Of a DNA stretch of 64,000 nt, positions 23,725 through 38,399 are shown piece after piece. Under the pieces are notes generated by a model. The model worked only from the letters and a program-made list of their open reading frames with translations. It ran no database searches and was not told the origin of the DNA. How positions within the stretch are numbered: position 1 is the stretch's first letter; each line of letters starts with the position of its first letter. The translations under genes were made by a program, and so were the position numbers. Location: NCBI RefSeq assembly GCF_004115215.2, contig NC_041750.1, positions 1,798,001 through 1,862,000 on the forward strand. Direction: 5' to 3'. Origin of the DNA: Ornithorhynchus anatinus (taxonomy: Eukaryota; Chordata; Mammalia; Monotremata; Ornithorhynchidae).

Positions 23725-23995
23725 CGATTAAACCTTTATTTTTATTTCAAGTGTTCGGGTATATGCAGGATAATCAGATTGGACAGAGCCCCTTGTAACA
23801 TATGGCTCATAATTTTAGGAGGGAAGGTGAACTGGAATCTCATCATCATTTTACAGATGAGGAAACTGAAGCATGGAAAGGTCAAGTAACTAGCCCAAGG
23901 TAGTGCAGTAAGCCAGTGGAAGAGTCTGAATTTGAATTTGGGTCTCCTGACATCCAATTCCCTGTTCTTATGCTTAGGTCATACTGCTCTGCTTT
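23725..23995 (-). mobile_element. Mon-1-type CORE-SINE
   Basis: Inverted copy with CATTTTACAGATGAGGAAAC and a head ending near CATACTGCTCTGCTT. It lies tail-to-tail with the plus-strand copy just before it. Confidence 0.65.
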
Positions 23996-24474
23996 ATCAA
24001 AAAAATGATTCATATCTTCTATGCAAAGTGTTGAAATAAATTACCATTAGCATTCGTACTTTTCCAATCTATTAATCAGTTAAAGGAATTATAGAAGCAT
24101 TGAAGAGTGTTTTTCAACTTGTAACTAGATTTTTAATTTTTTGTCCACCAAAAATAAGTCTTTAAGTGAAGAGGTACCTTGAATTATTTATAAAGATTTA
24201 ATTTTTTGAGAGAAACAATCCAGATTAAAACTTTATGACCACCCTTAATGATGCTCCTTTTCTGTTTACTGGAATTCCCATATTTTCTTCTTGTTTTATT
24301 GGATACATGACATGAAAAATTGAAACCATCATTGTAAAATCTCAGAAAGTTGAATTCAAAAGCATAGATTTCCCCACACATGCATATAGCAATCATGCTC
24401 TCTCCACCCCAATTCCCCATCTCCCCATAGACAGTCATCACCTTCCCATGAATAATAATAATACTAGTAATATG

Positions 24475-24735
24475 ATCATAATAATTGGATTTATTAAGCT
24501 TTTAGTATGTCCCAAGGACTAGGAAAGATAAAAGACGGCAAACCATCCCTGTCCCTTATAGTACACACGGACTAAGAGGTAAGGAGAAAAGACATTTTAC
24601 CACATTTTACATGAGGAAACCAAGGCAGAGTAAAGTGAAGAGATTTGCCTAAAGTCATAGGCAAGTGATGGAGCCAGGACTAAAACCGGCTCTCATGGCA
24701 CCCAGCTCTGTATTATTTTCATTAGGTCACATTAC
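24475..24735 (-). mobile_element. Mon-1-type CORE-SINE, diverged
   Basis: Inverted body phrase CACATTTTACATGAGGAAAC and GTGATGGAGCCAGGACTAAA. Confidence 0.55.
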
Positions 24736-25039
24736 CCTCCTCTTTCTCATCCTCTCTATCTCCTAACTCTGTTCTTCAGGAAAACATCTATCTGATGCAG
24801 TGGTAAACTTGGATTGGCTATTCTATCATTACATACAGCTATCACTCTAATATAAGGGTGGTAAAGTGGATAAAGAGATAGCAAGATGAGTCCTTTATTC
24901 TATCACTGTGGTCCTTGACCTACACAGAAAATTGAAGAAGACTGTGACACCCTAAATGGTGTTGTTCTCAATTAGAATGGATGCTCCAGGAGGGTATATT
25001 TGTTAATTCATAAAAGTGAATTAAGACATAATAATCACC

Positions 25040-25190
25040 ATCATCCCCACGATACTAATCAATGTTTAGTGAGTAATTACTGCATAAAAGGAACTGTAGC
25101 AGTTGACTTGATTTATCTAAGATCATATAGCAGACCAGTTCCAGAGCTGGGATTAGAGCCTGCTAACTCAATTCATTTCGTGACTCATTG
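25040..25190 (-). mobile_element. Mon-1-type CORE-SINE fragment
   Basis: Inverted and internally deleted copy, recognisable by TAGTGAGTAATTACTGCATA and AGAGCTGGGATTAGAGCCTG. Confidence 0.4.
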
Positions 25191-25564
25191 GGAATATGAC
25201 TGGCAGAGTGTGAATGACATTTCACAAAACACTATCACTATAATCAATTCCTTAATACAGGTTCTCATTCCTGAAGTCTCAAGCTCTAGGCTAATGTGTC
25301 ATCCCTAATAAGAGACTCCAGCCTTAAGCATTAAAAATACAATAAAAAATAGAAGACCTTAACCTTGCTCTTGAGGAGTTTCCAATCTAAGGGAAGAAGG
25401 CAGACAGTTACATTTTAGGAAGAGAATAGAAACAAGAGTAAAGATATAGACATAAATGGTTTAAACAAAAGTAAAAATGGATAACTAAATTGGATAAATG
25501 AACCTATATACACAGGAGTGGTGAAGGATATGGTTGGATAAACATGACCAAGTTGGTGGGGATT

Positions 25565-25780
25565 AGTTCCGTAATTTATTAAACCATCTTTGGGGTAGAC
25601 ACAAGGTTATGAAACTGGACACAGCCCTTGTTCCACATGGAGCTCAGAATCTATTTTAACCCCATTTGCAGATGAGGAAACTGAGCCCCTCAGCAGTTAA
25701 GCCAGTTGCAGAGCTAGAATTGTAACCCAGGTCTCTTGTTTCCCAACTCTTTCCACTAGGCAATTCTGCTTCCCCGTGAT
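25565..25780 (-). mobile_element. Mon-1-type CORE-SINE
   Basis: Inverted copy with CCCCATTTGCAGATGAGGAA and CCACTAGGCAATTCTGCTTC. Confidence 0.6.
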
Positions 25781-26624
25781 AGAATTTCATTTGTATATCA
25801 GAAATAAGTTTCCAGAATTGGTAAATTAGCCATTTAAGAGTCAAGTTCCCGAAGCATGCCGCAATAGACATCAAAACTGGACACCAGATTTATTGTGGAG
25901 AAATGCTTTATTTTTTCAGGAACATACAAGGAGTGACACTAAAGGTGTCCAATTCTCGATCTTTTTTCCATTTATCAACTCCATCATCCATTGGATTAGG
26001 TTTGGGCTGTTTTTAGGGTTTAAAATCCCTTCCTGGATCATCTTACTGGAGGACGTTAAATAGTCTATCTACATAGGTATACAATTTCTGCTAAATTGTT
26101 TCACTCATTTTGTCAAGAAGCATCCAGATATCCCGAGAAGTACATGTTATTCACCACGTTTCAAAAAACACTTGGAACTCAAAACTTTAAAACACTTCAG
26201 CATTATATAATTTTATCATAAAATGCAACAACTTTATTAACTTAGTATATAAAATATTTACATTCAATAGTGAAATTAAATCTGTTAATTCAGTTTTTGT
26301 ACTTGACAAAATCAGTTGTCAATTTCAACTTGCAGGTTCAATCAACCAAGCATGAATATCTAGTATATTTAAATATTATGTCCCAAATATTCCTCAGGAG
26401 TGTACTCTTGATTGAAGCTGAAAGTAGGATTTAATTGTTAAAAAAAATTAAGAAGAGAAAGATCATGAAAGCTATTGAATTTTACTTAATCACGACTCAA
26501 AACTAAGGACATTCTCTCACTCAACAGACCAGAACTATATATTTTTCTATTGACATTCTTATTGTTGGAACTGCTGATACTAGAGATGGGTAAAAGGAGA
26601 AAATATACATTTAAATTCTTAACA

Positions 26625-26695
26625 ATAATGATAGCATTGATTAAGTTCTTGCTATGTGTAAAACACTGAGCTAAGCTTTAGGATAGTTAAAGGAG
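26625..26695 (-). mobile_element. Mon-1-type SINE 3' fragment
   Basis: Only the inverted tail remains: TTGATTAAGTTCTTGCTATG followed by AACACTGAGCTAAGC. Confidence 0.45.
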
Positions 26696-26904
26696 ATATA
26701 CTGAAAATGCTGTTTTATTTTGTTTTGTTTATCTTGTTTGGTTCAAATGCCACAATGACCTCTGAATGTGTGAAATTTCTGAATTTTCCCTTTGTGCAAA
26801 TACTCTTACTTTCTACAATTTTTGTGTTTTATTCATATTATTCTCTCCCCATACATGGATGCTCTCTGGTTGAATTATTTAGCATTTAATTTCCCCTGAT
26901 GATC

Positions 26905-27005
26905 AATCAAACAATCAGTGGTATTTACTTAGCATTTATTGTGTGCACAGCACTGTACTAAGTATTTGGGATAGTACAATACAATAGACTTGGTAGACAC
27001 CATTA
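26905..27005 (-). mobile_element. L2 LINE 3' end
   Basis: Inverted terminus CTTAGCATTTATTGTGTGCA with CAGCACTGTACTAAGTATTT and TACAATACAATAGACTTGG. Confidence 0.65.
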
Positions 27006-27297
27006 AACATATTTAGGCAAATCAAAAAATATGAAGGTTAATTTCCATTTTAACTCATCATTGGCATTCATTTAGGATATAGATACTCTTTCAACATATT
27101 TAAAAGTGAAACTATTGTTTACACACATGACACTTCAATATATTTAAGAAAATCAAGTGAGAGGATATAAGAAGGATGGAGAGTAAATAGATTTACTAAC
27201 TCTGCAAAATTCTTCCTACCCCATATGTTGACAACTGCTGATATGAGGAAAAAGTAAGGATCAAGAAAAAAGGCAGTTGTTCTCTGATACGTCCAAA

Positions 27298-29727
27298 CTA
27301 TTTCAATTGAGCCATCCCTTTCCTTGCCTCAACCTGATTGGTACGCTGGAGATCCTGATTTCTGTCTGCGCACAATTCAGTATTTCCGTGCTGAACCGGG
27401 AGGCTGGGAATAATGGGTTTGAGGAACTTGAATTCGCTATTCCCGGAGCCAGTTGTCAAACAGACTTCATACTGATAAGATTGTGAGAGTCTCCCAGTGC
27501 CTCCCATGTCTATCAAACTATTTCGAAAATCGCTGGGATCATAAAAGTGACCAGAAGCGGGGCTGTATCTTTCCTTCGTTTGTTTTCTTTGACACGTCTT
27601 GATTACTATAAAGATCGTTACAGACACCAAAAAGAGAAAGGAAATTAAAGCCAATGAAATGACTAAATACATCGTCAAAGGGTCGTCCTGCTTTTCTTCC
27701 TGAGAAAAGTCTGGGACTTGCACATGGACGTCCGAGAAACCATTCACCAAAAGAATAGTCAGTGTGGCGCGAGTGGCCTGGGATGGCTTGCCATTGTCTC
27801 GAACCAGGATGACAACTTGCTGCTTCATGGCATCTCTCTCTGTGACAGACCTCTTGGTTCTCACTTCTCCATTGTGAGGGACTATGGTGAAGAGTCCAGG
27901 GGCTGTTGTCTGAAGAAGTTGGTAGGAGAGCCAAGAATTCTGCCCCGAGTCCCCATCGACGGCGACCACTTTCGTCACCAAGTAACCGGCTTCCGCCGTC
28001 CTGGGGACCAGGTCACTGTAAGATGCGGAGGAGTTCTGCAGCGGGTATAATATAACCGGGGCGTTGTCGTTCTCGTCCACGATGCAGACATGAACGGTGA
28101 CGGTTGAGCTCTTGGCAGGGAAACCAGAGTCAGAAGCTTGCACAGTAACCTGGAGAGCTTTCACTTCTTCATAATCAAAAGTCTTCAGGACATACAAGTT
28201 ACCATTTTCCGAATTGATGGAGATAAAAGGGGAGAAGTATTCAGACCCCAGCAAAATAGCATATGTCACTTTAGCATTCGATCCCGAATCCGAATCGATG
28301 GCGTTCACACTGCCGATCATCAGAGATGGCCTGTTGTTTTCAGTCACGTGCATTCGGTAGGATGTTTGATTGAACTTGGGAGGGTTATCATTGATGTCCG
28401 ATATTTGCACCTTAATAGTTTCCAGAGTGGTGAGGCTGGGAGAGCCCAAATCCACGGCCGTGATGGTAATGTTATAGTTGGAAATGCTCTCCCTGTCCAA
28501 GGCTGCGTCTGTTATCAACTCGAAGTAATTGTTGAAGGTCGGTTTGAGCACAAACGGAATATCATTCTGGATAGAGCAGCTTGTTCTCCCGAAATCACCT
28601 GAATCTCGATCTCGGACATTAAAAAGGGCCACCACTGTCCCGGGAAGAGCATCCTCTGGTAGCGGGCTGGTCAGGGAGGTCACTACCACCTCCGGCGAGT
28701 TGTCATTCACATCCCCGACGTTGACCAAGACTTTGCAATGTGAGGAAAGACCCCCGCCGTCGGTTGCACGAACGTTAAACTCATATTTCTCGTTCATTTC
28801 AAAATCCAGAGGTTTAGTGATTCGGATTTCACCCGTCACGGGATGAATGCTGAACGTTCTGGACACCTTCCCTGCGCTCTGACTGAATGAGTAGAACACG
28901 TCTCCATGACTCCCTTCGTCTAAGTCAGTGGCGGACACCGTGGTAACTAAGGTATTTTCCGAACTGTTTTCTAGAACCAGTGCTCTGTAAAGCGGCTGAG
29001 AGAACACGGGGGCGTTGTCATTCGCATCCAGGACAATAATGTGGACCTTAATGGTACCAGACCTGGGAGGGGACCCACCATCCACAGCCGTGAGCAGGAA
29101 GTGGAGTTCTGGATGTTCCTCACGATCCAGAGACTTTGCCAATACCAATTCCGCATATTTCCTGCCATCGCTCTGCTCTCCGGTGAGTAAATCAAACTGT
29201 TCACTAGTCGGAGAGAGTGTATACACCCGGAGGCTATTATTCCCTACATCTAAATCCTGGGCATTTTCTAAGGGGAAACGAGCCCCAATATTCGTCGATT
29301 CAGGTATCTTTAAAATTTGCTCCTCCTCTGAGAACACAGGCGAATGATCATTGATATCAGAAACCTCCACTTGAACGCGAAAAAAATGCAACGGGTTTTG
29401 AAGTAGGAGCTCAAAATGGATCACGCACTGTTCCACTTGCCCGCATAGTTCCTCCCGGTCTATATTGTCTTTAATTACCAGAGTCCCACTGTTCAAGTCT
29501 AAGAGAAAAGGTTCTCTGCCACCCTCCACCACAATCCGAGCCTTCCGGGAGGACAGCGAAGTCTCATCCAGCCCCAGGTCCTTTGCTATATTGGCCACAA
29601 AGGAGCCGCTCGCCATTTCTTCCGCCACGGAATACCGAAGCGTCTCAGATGCCGCACACGCTTCCAGAAAGACAAAAATATAGAGAAAAGAAACTTGCCT
29701 TATCTTTCTCTGCAGCACTGGAGCCAT
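27298..29727 (-). CDS. Divergent single-exon protocadherin beta gene, PCDHB1-like, at the 3' end of the beta array
   Basis: 809 residues: signal peptide (about 1-28), six cadherin repeats with linkers DINDH, DANDN, DVNDN, DINDN and DENDN, membrane span about 684-709 and a 100-residue tail. EC1 has CGQVEQC. The tail keeps the beta signature [24 protein letters not shown], but its first part, SGHFYDPSDFRNSLI, differs from the [15 protein letters not shown] of the other beta genes here. It recalls human PCDHB1 as I remember it. EC6 has [14 protein letters not shown] like gamma and PCDHB1, not [14 protein letters not shown]. The upstream CSE-like block is degenerate. The frame ends in a true stop, but residues NQ|VEA contain an in-phase CAG|GTTGAG. 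A single-exon beta gene is the best reading, and the orthology is inferred. In human PCDHB1 lies at the opposite (5') end of the cluster. Confidence 0.88.
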   Translation of the reverse strand: MAPVLQRKIRQVSFLYIFVFLEACAASETLRYSVAEEMASGSFVANIAKDLGLDETSLSSRKARIVVEGGREPFLLDLNSGTLVIKDNIDREELCGQVEQCVIHFELLLQNPLHFFRVQVEVSDINDHSPVFSEEEQILKIPESTNIGARFPLENAQDLDVGNNSLRVYTLSPTSEQFDLLTGEQSDGRKYAELVLAKSLDREEHPELHFLLTAVDGGSPPRSGTIKVHIIVLDANDNAPVFSQPLYRALVLENSSENTLVTTVSATDLDEGSHGDVFYSFSQSAGKVSRTFSIHPVTGEIRITKPLDFEMNEKYEFNVRATDGGGLSSHCKVLVNVGDVNDNSPEVVVTSLTSPLPEDALPGTVVALFNVRDRDSGDFGRTSCSIQNDIPFVLKPTFNNYFELITDAALDRESISNYNITITAVDLGSPSLTTLETIKVQISDINDNPPKFNQTSYRMHVTENNRPSLMIGSVNAIDSDSGSNAKVTYAILLGSEYFSPFISINSENGNLYVLKTFDYEEVKALQVTVQASDSGFPAKSSTVTVHVCIVDENDNAPVILYPLQNSSASYSDLVPRTAEAGYLVTKVVAVDGDSGQNSWLSYQLLQTTAPGLFTIVPHNGEVRTKRSVTERDAMKQQVVILVRDNGKPSQATRATLTILLVNGFSDVHVQVPDFSQEEKQDDPLTMYLVISLALISFLFLVSVTIFIVIKTCQRKQTKERYSPASGHFYDPSDFRNSLIDMGGTGRLSQSYQYEVCLTTGSGNSEFKFLKPIIPSLPVQHGNTELCADRNQDLQRTNQVEARKGMAQLK

Positions 29728-29775
29728 TTCCTTCTTCTGCTTCCCTCACCGCCAGCTAACCCAAGCGCTCACCTC

Positions 29776-29800
29776 ACTCTCTCTCTCTCTCTCTCTCTGC
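29776..29800 (+). repeat. CT dinucleotide microsatellite
   Basis: About eleven TC units lie 50-75 bp before the ATG of the PCDHB1-like gene, inside its presumed 5' leader. On the sense strand it is a GA run. Confidence 0.85.
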
Positions 29801-30000
29801 AGAAAGGAACGATTCCAAATACAAGAAGGCGGAGGGAAAGCCCTTTGATTGCACTACTCGGATTCCAGTTATGACGGTATTCCCAAATACGGCGGAGGAT
29901 TTAGCCAGGTCCGTAATAACCCTCCCGCACATCTGCTTCCCCGAGAAGGAATGAGGCTAGTCGTCTCTCAGACTTCGCAATTTCATTTCGGCATCATCCT

Positions 30001-30021
30001 GGCCAACAGCACCACCAAGTG
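30001..30021 (-). promoter_or_regulatory. Degenerate CSE-like block of the PCDHB1-like gene
   Basis: Plus-strand GGCCAACAGCACCACCAAGT lies about 280 bp before the ATG, where the other genes have CAGCGCCACC. The CG of the CGCT box is replaced by CA. Family knowledge: PCDHB1 is one of the few clustered protocadherins reported to lack a proper CSE. Confidence 0.4.
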
Positions 30022-30084
30022 TTGCAATTGAGGAAAGCCGAATAACATCATAATAATGTCTAGTATTTCGAAACCATTTAAAAA

Positions 30085-30450
30085 GTGTGTTTTCTAAGGC
30101 ACTTTCACATCAACTATCTCATTTTATACCCACGAAGAATAAGACTCGATTCCTGGACCATAGGGTGATCAAAAGGGTGTGTGAATTTTTAAAGGTTTAT
30201 TTTAAAACCAGGGCAAGTTATCTGGGTTTCAACATAAAGAGTCAACATCCCTGACACAAATAAGACCCACCACTGTCTCTGTAAAGGAATCCTCAGGGAC
30301 GAGGCTGTCTAGGAAGGTGGAAGTTATGTGAGAAAAGTTGTCATTCACGCCGAACATCTGGACTAGGACTTCTCAATATCCGGAGAGGTCCTCACTTTCC
30401 TTAGCCAAAATAACCAGCTAGTTCATGTGAGATTCAGCAGTCTTTGCAGC
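30085..30450 (-). pseudogene. Decayed protocadherin exon fragment (EC3 end to EC4)
   Basis: On the minus strand the stretch 30265-30410 reads LVQMFGVNDNFSHITSTFLD and then SLVPEDSFTETVVG, followed by VRDVDS. This is an unmistakable EC3/EC4 linker and EC4 start (compare DVNDNSPE..TSL and PEDALPGTVVA..VRDRDSG in the neighbouring gene). Upstream AKESEDLSGY matches AKDGGGLSG, and downstream NLPWF..KPLKI matches DLPFILKPT. At least four in-frame stops interrupt it, and only about one cadherin repeat remains. It is a relic of a former variable exon or beta gene between the PCDHB1-like gene and the next beta gene. Confidence 0.8.
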
Positions 30451-30649
30451 ACTAACTCCACTATGGCTGTATTTATGTGAAAAGACTCCAAAGCTTCCTT
30501 CACTCATCGGAGAAAATGTGAACAGGTTGCCATTTCAAAGTATGTATATCTTCTGGACCTGTTCTGCTGTCAGCTTCCCTATCCAAACTAAAACAAAGGC
30601 AGTGAAGAGTCTAATGTGGGTGAAGATCGCACACACATTTTGGAGTGTG

Positions 30650-30800
30650 CTGCAGCCCTATCCATCTTCTTGCTTGTTGCACTCCAACGGGAGTCTCAAC
30701 GGGAACATGATAGGCAGGGACGAGAGGGTGCAGGTGATGTTAATACAAGCCACTAGCACAGTCATCAACTCCTTCAAACAGGTTCTTGGTGCTGACTTCT
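30650..30800 (-). pseudogene. Possible membrane-span fossil of a protocadherin exon
   Basis: A minus-strand frame gives KELMTVLVACINITCTLSSL followed by a second hydrophobic run ending before CNKQED, resembling a protocadherin span and juxtamembrane segment. It lies upstream of the EC4 fossil, so it would belong to a different or rearranged copy. The similarity is by eye only. Confidence 0.3.
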
Positions 30801-30954
30801 CAGGACCAATGCTGTTCATCTTTCCTGATGGGAGACTCCCTCATCGCCTTTTGTTATTTATTTATTAAACGTAAAATTCTGTCCAAATCAGCATAGTCTT
30901 AGATCGAAATTATTAGAAAGCAGGAATTCTTAAAAATGTTATGCACCCATCAGA

Positions 30955-31155
30955 GAGATGATGATGATGATGATGGTATTTGTAACTGCTTACTATGTGT
31001 CAAGTACTGTTCTAAGCACTGGGGTAAATGCAATCAAATCAAGATGGACACACTCCCTGTCCCAAATGGGACTTACAGTCTTAAACCTCATTTTACAGAG
31101 GAGGTAACTGAGGCACGGAGCAATTAAATGACTTCCCCGAGGTCACAGAGAGAGC
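30955..31155 (-). mobile_element. Mon-1-type CORE-SINE with ATG-repeat tail
   Basis: Inverted copy: GATGATGATGATGATGATGG tail, TACTATGTGTCAAGTACTGT and CATTTTACAGAGGAGGTAAC. The head is truncated. Confidence 0.75.
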
Positions 31156-31977
31156 ACTTATTAAAATATTGGTATTGATGATTCACCCCTATTGCTTTTG
31201 AAAAAAATGGGGACATATGGAAAATCAATCTTTCAAGAGTAAATTGGAAGTCATTCTCATTTAACTGATAAAACTCAAGAATTCTTACTTATATTTACCC
31301 AGTTACCTTGACTGAAATTTCATTTTCTATAGAAGGTCTTTAACATGAGGACTGCAAAAGAATTATTTGCCTTGTCTTGGGATGGCAAAATACAGTTAAT
31401 GCAGAACTCAAAATAAAATAAATAGATGGTAAAGAAGTTGTATTTCCAGAAACACATGGTTTCAAATAATTATGGAAATACAGTAATGTCCAAGTCCAAA
31501 CCAAAGACAACCATTCTTTATGGCAATTGGAAGCAAGTCAATAAATATTTCTTTTCCAAAATCTAAAGGTGGTTTTGTCAAGACATAAAATCATAAAATG
31601 TTAAAACGCAAAAGAAATAGAAAAAGAATTAGTGATCAAAAGTATAAATATCCTGAGTGATCACGAAGTAAAAGAAAAAATATTTGTGGATGACAAATCA
31701 CATTTGGGAATTTTTCTATAATAGATACATTTTCAGTAGTGTAGTTTATTGAAATAAAAGGACAGAAAGACATTTCAATTTTCCTTGGACACAAACATTA
31801 GAAATCATTCAATGAACAATACTATCCAAGTATATGCAATCCTTCGAAATTTTCTCATGCATTGACAAAAATAACAATCCTAATCATGAGTGTTGAGAAA
31901 ATCTATTTTTAAAATGGGAAATCAAATTAATAAACCACCTGGTTAGCCATTTTATCGCTTTAAAGGAAAAATTTGTG
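31156..31977. other. 3' flank of beta gene, no gene seen
   Basis: AT-rich. A minus-strand AATAAA at 31745-31750 lies about 230 bp beyond the stop of the gene at 31978 and could be its polyadenylation signal (inference). Confidence 0.4.
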
Positions 31978-34449
<2,472 letters not shown>

Positions 34450-34601
34450 TCAACGGCAACCCGAGACCAGGTGAAGCTCCTATCGAGGTTTTCCAATTTT
34501 TAAATGTACTGTTAGCAGCCTTTGATGAAGAGTCCGACCCTTTCCCAGCACTGCTGACAAAGACGCACCGTTTCTTTCAGTCCCCTCTGCCGCTCTTTCG
34601 A

Positions 34602-34616
34602 TGAATAATGGAGACC
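34602..34616 (-). promoter_or_regulatory. Beta promoter second block (TGAATAATGGAGACC)
   Basis: Copy of a block found before all eight ordinary complete beta genes here, about 36 bp downstream of the CSE in transcription direction. Sense strand GGTCTCCATTATTCA. It may mark the initiator, which is inference. Confidence 0.5.
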
Positions 34617-34651
34617 GAGGCATCTGCAGTTCTCGATCTTCTCCTTCTTAT

Positions 34652-34670
34652 CCTGCAGCGCCACCACGCG
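34652..34670 (-). promoter_or_regulatory. Beta CSE / candidate CTCF site
   Basis: Plus-strand CCTGCAGCGCCACCACGCG, about 250 bp before the ATG at 34404. The sense strand carries GGTGGCGCTGCAGG with the CGCT box and a CTCF-like core. Confidence 0.75.
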
Positions 34671-35179
34671 TTCATACCGAAAATTATTTTCTCTCAGGAA
34701 ACTCACCAAATTTCTCAATTCAAGGTCTCGCTTGATTGTCCATTTTTGTTCCTTTAGATCTTTACGATGCTTGTAAGCTTGCTTTTCTGACTTAATGTGA
34801 GCAAATCCAGGATATATACATTTTGACAAAACCTAAAATTCCTCTAGTAAGCAAGTGAATCCGGTTTTTGTTAAAAAGAATGAAACGTGAGGTTGCATTT
34901 TTTTTAATCTGGTGTTTTTTTAAAACTTTCCAAAAGCACTAACCATGTCCAGCAGAGATTAACAAAGTTATAAATGGTCCTCATAACTAGACGAAGAAAT
35001 GTTTCAGCCAAAATAAATCTTTAAAAAAAAGTAGGTTTTTTTCTTAAAACATACCCAGCCACTACCCCTTAACTGAATTTTCTTCTTGCGATCGAAGACT
35101 GAGGTTTTTGAAGGGGATATTTTAGTTCCAAAAGTCAGAGAAAATCCCAGTTTGAGTTAGAGGGCAGGTCACTTTTATG

Positions 35180-35440
35180 GTATTGGTTAAACGCTTACTA
35201 TGTGTCAGTCACCGAACTAAACGCTGGAGTAGATCCAAGCTAATCAGCTTGGTCATGGTCCATGTCCCACATAAGGCTCAGTTTTATTCTCCATTTTACA
35301 GATGAGGTAACTGAGGCACATAGAAGTTAAGTGACTTGCCCACAGTCACACAGTAAATAAATGCCGAAGGTGGGATTAGAACTAAGTCCTTCTCACTTCT
35401 AGGCTCTTTCTCTATCCAACAGGCCAAGCTGCTTCTCTAT
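35180..35440 (-). mobile_element. Mon-1-type CORE-SINE, full length
   Basis: Inverted copy from GCTTACTATGTGTCAGTCAC through CATTTTACAGATGAGGTAAC to the head at CAGGCCAAGCTGCTTCTCT. Confidence 0.8.
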
Positions 35441-35729
35441 TTATTCTCCCGAATACATCAAAAGTAAAACATCAGGAATTTCCAAGTGAGAACAAATAAG
35501 TGTCTGAAAGTTGTTTAATGACCCTTTTCTGGTCCTTAATTCCAAAAATGCATGGTTGGACTGCAAATATTTGCTTTAGAGTAGAAATATACGAGAAAAT
35601 TTTATAAAGATTTATAAAATTTGTAACCTAAAACATAACACTACTAATGTTGGAAATAAAAATGATGGAAAAATACAAACAAATGAACACAATCATTCCT
35701 CCTGAAAGCACTCATTCTAGGAGTTCTTC

Positions 35730-38168
<2,439 letters not shown>

Positions 38169-38324
38169 TCACGGCAATACGGAATCAGAACCTTGAATAC
38201 TCCTAACAGGGTTTTCCAGTCTTTTCAGTGTGTTGCTTGTGGCCCTTGCTGAAGACCCCGAACCTACCCCAGCTCCGCTGAAAAATCTACCCCGTTTCTG
38301 TCAGCTTCTCTGCTGCTGTCTCGC

Positions 38325-38339
38325 TGAATAATGGAGTCC
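38325..38339 (-). promoter_or_regulatory. Beta promoter second block (TGAATAATGGAGTCC)
   Basis: Consensus copy of the block, 36 bp from the CSE at 38376. Confidence 0.5.
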
Positions 38340-38375
38340 AAAGCATCTGCAGTTCTCTCTTAAACTCCTTCTTAT

Positions 38376-38394
38376 CCTGCAGCGCCACCACGCG
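38376..38394 (-). promoter_or_regulatory. Beta CSE / candidate CTCF site
   Basis: Plus-strand CCTGCAGCGCCACCACGCG, identical to the block before the next gene downstream and about 256 bp before the ATG at 38120. Confidence 0.75.
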
Positions 38395-38399
38395 TCCTC

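Noticed and set aside
26707-26889. Short plus-strand hydrophobic frame
   Set aside because: AT-rich, only 60 codons, no context or similarity. Treated as chance.
30518-30868. Plus-strand 116-codon frame
   Set aside because: No recognisable domain. The minus strand of the same stretch reads better as a decayed protocadherin piece.
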